Assembly (NCBI GenBank): GCA_040635515.1
Contig: JBEYHY010000007.1
Span: 282,579-346,578, forward strand
DNA: 64,000 nt
From: Prauserella_A sp040635515
GTDB lineage: Bacteria > Actinomycetota > Actinomycetes > Mycobacteriales > Pseudonocardiaceae
Reading direction: 5' to 3'
Each line of letters opens with the position of its first letter. The stretch's first letter is position 1. The translations under genes and the position numbers were made by a program. The notes under the pieces are model-generated. The model made no database searches. It saw only the letters and a list, made by a program, of their open reading frames with translations, and had not been told where the DNA came from. This document shows, piece by piece, positions 62,212 through 64,000 of this stretch.

Positions 62212-62227
62212 GTCCACTGTAGACGCG

Positions 62228-62261
62228 AGTGTGCCCCGTGGAGGAATCCACGGGGCACACT
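62228..62261. terminator. Bidirectional hairpin terminator between convergent genes
   Basis: A perfect 15-bp inverted repeat: left arm AGTGTGCCCCGTGGA (62228-62242), loop GGAA (62243-62246, a GNRA-type tetraloop), right arm 62247-62261. It lies 16 bp after the stop of the giant gene and 11 bp beyond the stop of the regulator on the other strand. There is no T-run on either side, as is common for actinobacterial terminators. Being symmetric, it can serve both genes. Confidence 0.85.
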
Positions 62262-62272
62262 GACGACGAGGT

Positions 62273-64000
62273 TCAAGCGCTGAGCACGGCGTTGTCGAGC
62301 AGCTTCCGCACCTCGGCGGCTCTGGAGTGCGCGATCTGCTCGAGCAGGGCCAGCGCCTGTTCCCAGCAGCCGATGGCGCCCGCTTCGTCGCCCAGTTCGC
62401 GCAGGACGTTTCCGAGTGTCTGTAAGGTGTCCGCCTCGTCGGCTCTCGACTTCGCCCTGTGGTGAATGTCGATGGCTTCGCGCAACGGCTCCACCGCCTC
62501 GGAGTGGTTCCCGAGCCGGGTCAGCGCACTCCCGAGACCGTGCAGGGTAAGCGCTTTGTTGCGCGTGTGCCCCGCCTTGTCGGACATCGCGATGCCCTCG
62601 CGGAACTGTTCGATCGCCTTGTCGTAGCGGCCCGCTCGCAGGTAGGTCTCCCCGAGGTTGTTCACCACACCGACCTCGAAGTAGACGTCGCCGACCTCTC
62701 TCGCGATCTCGCGAGCCCGCTCGAACTCGCTGATGGCCGTCGCGAACTCGTCCTTGAACGCGTGCACGATGGCGGAGTTGCCGAGCACCCGCCCCAGTGT
62801 CTGCAGCTCCCCGAGTTCGGTGCGGATCGCGATCGACTCGGCGAACAACTCGGCGGCCGTGTCGATGTCGCCGGTCTCCGCGTAGGCGACGCCGAGATCG
62901 TTGAGTGTCCAGCCTTCACCCTGTTTGTTCTCCGCCGCTCTCGCCGCCGCGAGCCCGGTCTTGGCGACGTCCAGCCACACGCTGCGGTCGCTCGTGAACC
63001 GGAAATGCGCTTGCAGCGCGACGGAAAGCCGCCAGGCGGCCCCGGGCAGCCCATGTTCGAGCGCGGCGGGGAGCGCGCTCACGAGCGTCGCGCTTTCCGC
63101 CTCCAGCCAGCGGAAAGCGGCGTCCTCGTTGGCGAAGACGGGAAGGTGCTCTGCGCCCTCACTCCACGCGGGCAGCAGGAGCGGATCGTCGGGAAGCAAT
63201 TGCCGTCGCGCGCTCACCGCGGAGTGCGAGAACCAGCGGAGCAGCCTGCGTAGCGCCTTCCTGCGGTAGGCGATGTCCTCGGTTTTGATGAGGTCGCGGG
63301 CGTAGTCTTTGAGGAGGTCGTGGAGGCGGTAGCGGTCGCCGTTGGTGATGGTGACGAGGTGTTCGTCGACGAGGTGGTCGAGGACTCGTCGGGTGTGGGT
63401 GGGGGTGAGTCCGGCGAGTGCGGCGGTGGAGTTGGCGGTGAAGTCTTCTCCGGGGTGGAGGCCGAGGAGTCGGAAGACGGTTTGTGCTTCGGTGGTGAGT
63501 GCTTGGTAGGAGAGGTCGAAGGCGGCTCGGACTCGCCGGGTTCCGGCGGCGAGTTCGCTCATGCGGTCGCTTGCTTGGTGGAGGCGGGTGGCGAGGTCTT
63601 CGAATTTCCAGGCGGGGCGTGCTTGGAGGCGGTGGGCGACCAGGGCGATGGCGAGGGGGAGCCGGCCGCAGAGTTCGATGACGTTGCGGGTTCCGGTGGG
63701 TTCGGCGTTGACGCGTTCGGGGCCGACGATGTGGGTGAGTAGTGCTGTGGCGTCGGCGGGGCTGAGGACGTCGAGGGGGAGGGTGTGGGTGCCGTCGAGG
63801 GCGAGTGTTCTGCGGCTGGTGATGAGGACGAGGTGGGTGGGGCCTGCGGGTAGGAGGGGTTGGACTTGTTCGGCGGTGGCGGCGTTGTCGAGCAGGACGA
63901 GGGCGTTTTTGCCGTGGAGGCGGTCGCGGTAGAGGGCGGCTCTGCTGTCGAGGTCGTGGGGGATTTGGTCGCCGGGGACGTCGAGGAGGTGGAGGAAGGA
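62273..64000 (-). CDS. NB-ARC-TPR regulator of the AfsR/SARP type, 5' end outside window
   Basis: The - strand frame is open from the right edge to TGA at 62275-62273, giving the last 575 residues. Counted from the window edge: Walker B-like ALVLLDNA (33-40), sensor-type LVLITSRR (57-64), the GLPL motif CGRLPLAIALVA (111-122), a winged-helix-like part ending YRLHDLLKDYARD (MHD-like motif), then about six tetratricopeptide repeats (from about residue 350; for example LNDLGVAYAETGDIDTAAEL). This is the STAND ATPase layout of AfsR-like actinobacterial activators. A SARP or other DNA-binding domain and the P-loop would lie upstream, outside the window. Unlike the neighbouring giant protein it contains cysteines. 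Codon use switches near 63,270 (see findings). Convergent placement gives no reason to link it to the giant gene's regulation. Confidence 0.9.
   Translation of the reverse strand, partial: SFLHLLDVPGDQIPHDLDSRAALYRDRLHGKNALVLLDNAATAEQVQPLLPAGPTHLVLITSRRTLALDGTHTLPLDVLSPADATALLTHIVGPERVNAEPTGTRNVIELCGRLPLAIALVAHRLQARPAWKFEDLATRLHQASDRMSELAAGTRRVRAAFDLSYQALTTEAQTVFRLLGLHPGEDFTANSTAALAGLTPTHTRRVLDHLVDEHLVTITNGDRYRLHDLLKDYARDLIKTEDIAYRRKALRRLLRWFSHSAVSARRQLLPDDPLLLPAWSEGAEHLPVFANEDAAFRWLEAESATLVSALPAALEHGLPGAAWRLSVALQAHFRFTSDRSVWLDVAKTGLAAARAAENKQGEGWTLNDLGVAYAETGDIDTAAELFAESIAIRTELGELQTLGRVLGNSAIVHAFKDEFATAISEFERAREIAREVGDVYFEVGVVNNLGETYLRAGRYDKAIEQFREGIAMSDKAGHTRNKALTLHGLGSALTRLGNHSEAVEPLREAIDIHHRAKSRADEADTLQTLGNVLRELGDEAGAIGCWEQALALLEQIAHSRAAEVRKLLDNAVLSA

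Larger units (their letters stand above)
54118..62211 (+). repeat. C-terminal module M4 (2,697 aa), lead helices deleted
   Basis: The lead helical domain of M1-M3 (about 130-190 aa) is absent. In its place is a short acidic, Ala-rich stretch (SAEEAEATTAEQLRTAPEEE). From the propeller on, the order is standard: AIATDLYLHGRYT (from 55765), VLELTERHRMARQLIRKL, FPKRW (58090), SERRHRF, membrane half, and closing linker FLPPPPLLPPDIGGRG, immediately followed by the stop. A Glu/Pro-rich linker (EEEPEPEPEL) precedes the FPKRW domain. M4 is the most diverged module. Confidence 0.8.

Noticed and set aside
1..62211. Modular polyketide synthase or non-ribosomal peptide synthetase
   Set aside because: These are the usual giant genes of actinomycetes, but I see no ketosynthase active site, no adenylation core motifs and no carrier-protein serine motif. 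A KS active site also needs Cys, of which there is none.
28735..62211. CRISPR array, insertion sequences or integrated prophage
   Set aside because: The long repeats are coding modules of thousands of bases with diverged sequence. No short direct repeats with spacers, transposase, integrase or phage genes were seen.
62212..62272. Promoter or small gene in the 61-bp intergenic gap
   Set aside because: The gap lies between two 3' ends and is mostly filled by the hairpin terminator; there is no room for or sign of another element.
62459..63253. Open frame of 264 codons on the + strand, opposite the regulator
   Set aside because: It is a shadow of the TPR-coding strand with no recognisable domain, and the - strand frame has clear NB-ARC and TPR motifs.
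63320..63742. Gly/Glu/Val-rich open frame on the + strand
   Set aside because: Low-complexity product of the strongly C-ending codons on the opposite strand; the - strand NB-ARC frame explains the DNA.

Overview
The window is dense, very G+C-rich coding DNA whose codons mostly end in G or C. Together with an AfsR/SARP-type NB-ARC-TPR regulator at the right edge, this points to a high-GC actinobacterium. A Pseudonocardiales-type genus (Amycolatopsis, Prauserella, Saccharomonospora and relatives) is my best guess, but nothing here fixes the genus.

Nearly all of the window (1-62211, + strand) is one uninterrupted reading frame of at least 20,736 codons, open at the left edge. It is neither a polyketide synthase nor a peptide synthetase. 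The layout, N to C, is: (1) a TIM-barrel amidohydrolase-like domain with its metal ligands present (about 100-1425); (2) a helical and multi-membrane-segment region (about 1426-3060); (3) a region with a recurring 'DLYVxGxYT' element and an OTU-like segment without a cysteine (about 3295-4425); (4) a 22-kb array (about 5041-27189) of nine HExxH metalloprotease-like domains (D1-D9), separated by fourteen helical units (H1-H14, H4 truncated) and six copies of a small beta domain; (5) an aminoglycoside-phosphotransferase-like kinase fold (about 27196-28200) followed by what looks like a pseudokinase remnant; (6) four tandem modules of about 8.1-8.6 kb each (M1-M4, 28735-62211). Each module carries a GH43/DUF4185-like beta-propeller, beta and helical domains, three hydrophobic segments, and a closing Pro-rich linker. 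The protein stops directly after the fourth linker.

In the full translation I found no cysteine. That is very unlikely by chance over more than 20,000 residues and suggests life in an extracytoplasmic or oxidising setting, or selection tied to export. Two of the nine metalloprotease-like domains (D2, D6) have both zinc-ligand histidines changed to arginine while keeping the glutamate. One propeller (M2) has lost a conserved Asp, and M4 has lost its leading helical piece. The picture is a giant multi-enzyme polypeptide, plausibly surface-bound, secreted or used in antagonism, that grew by nested tandem duplication followed by divergence. Function is inference only.

The giant gene ends at a convergent, perfect 15-bp hairpin terminator (62228-62261). 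On the - strand beyond it lies the 3' part of the NB-ARC-TPR regulator (62273 to past the window edge). Its codon usage changes abruptly near 63,270, suggesting a mosaic origin. I saw no RNA genes, insertion sequences, CRISPR arrays or origins.
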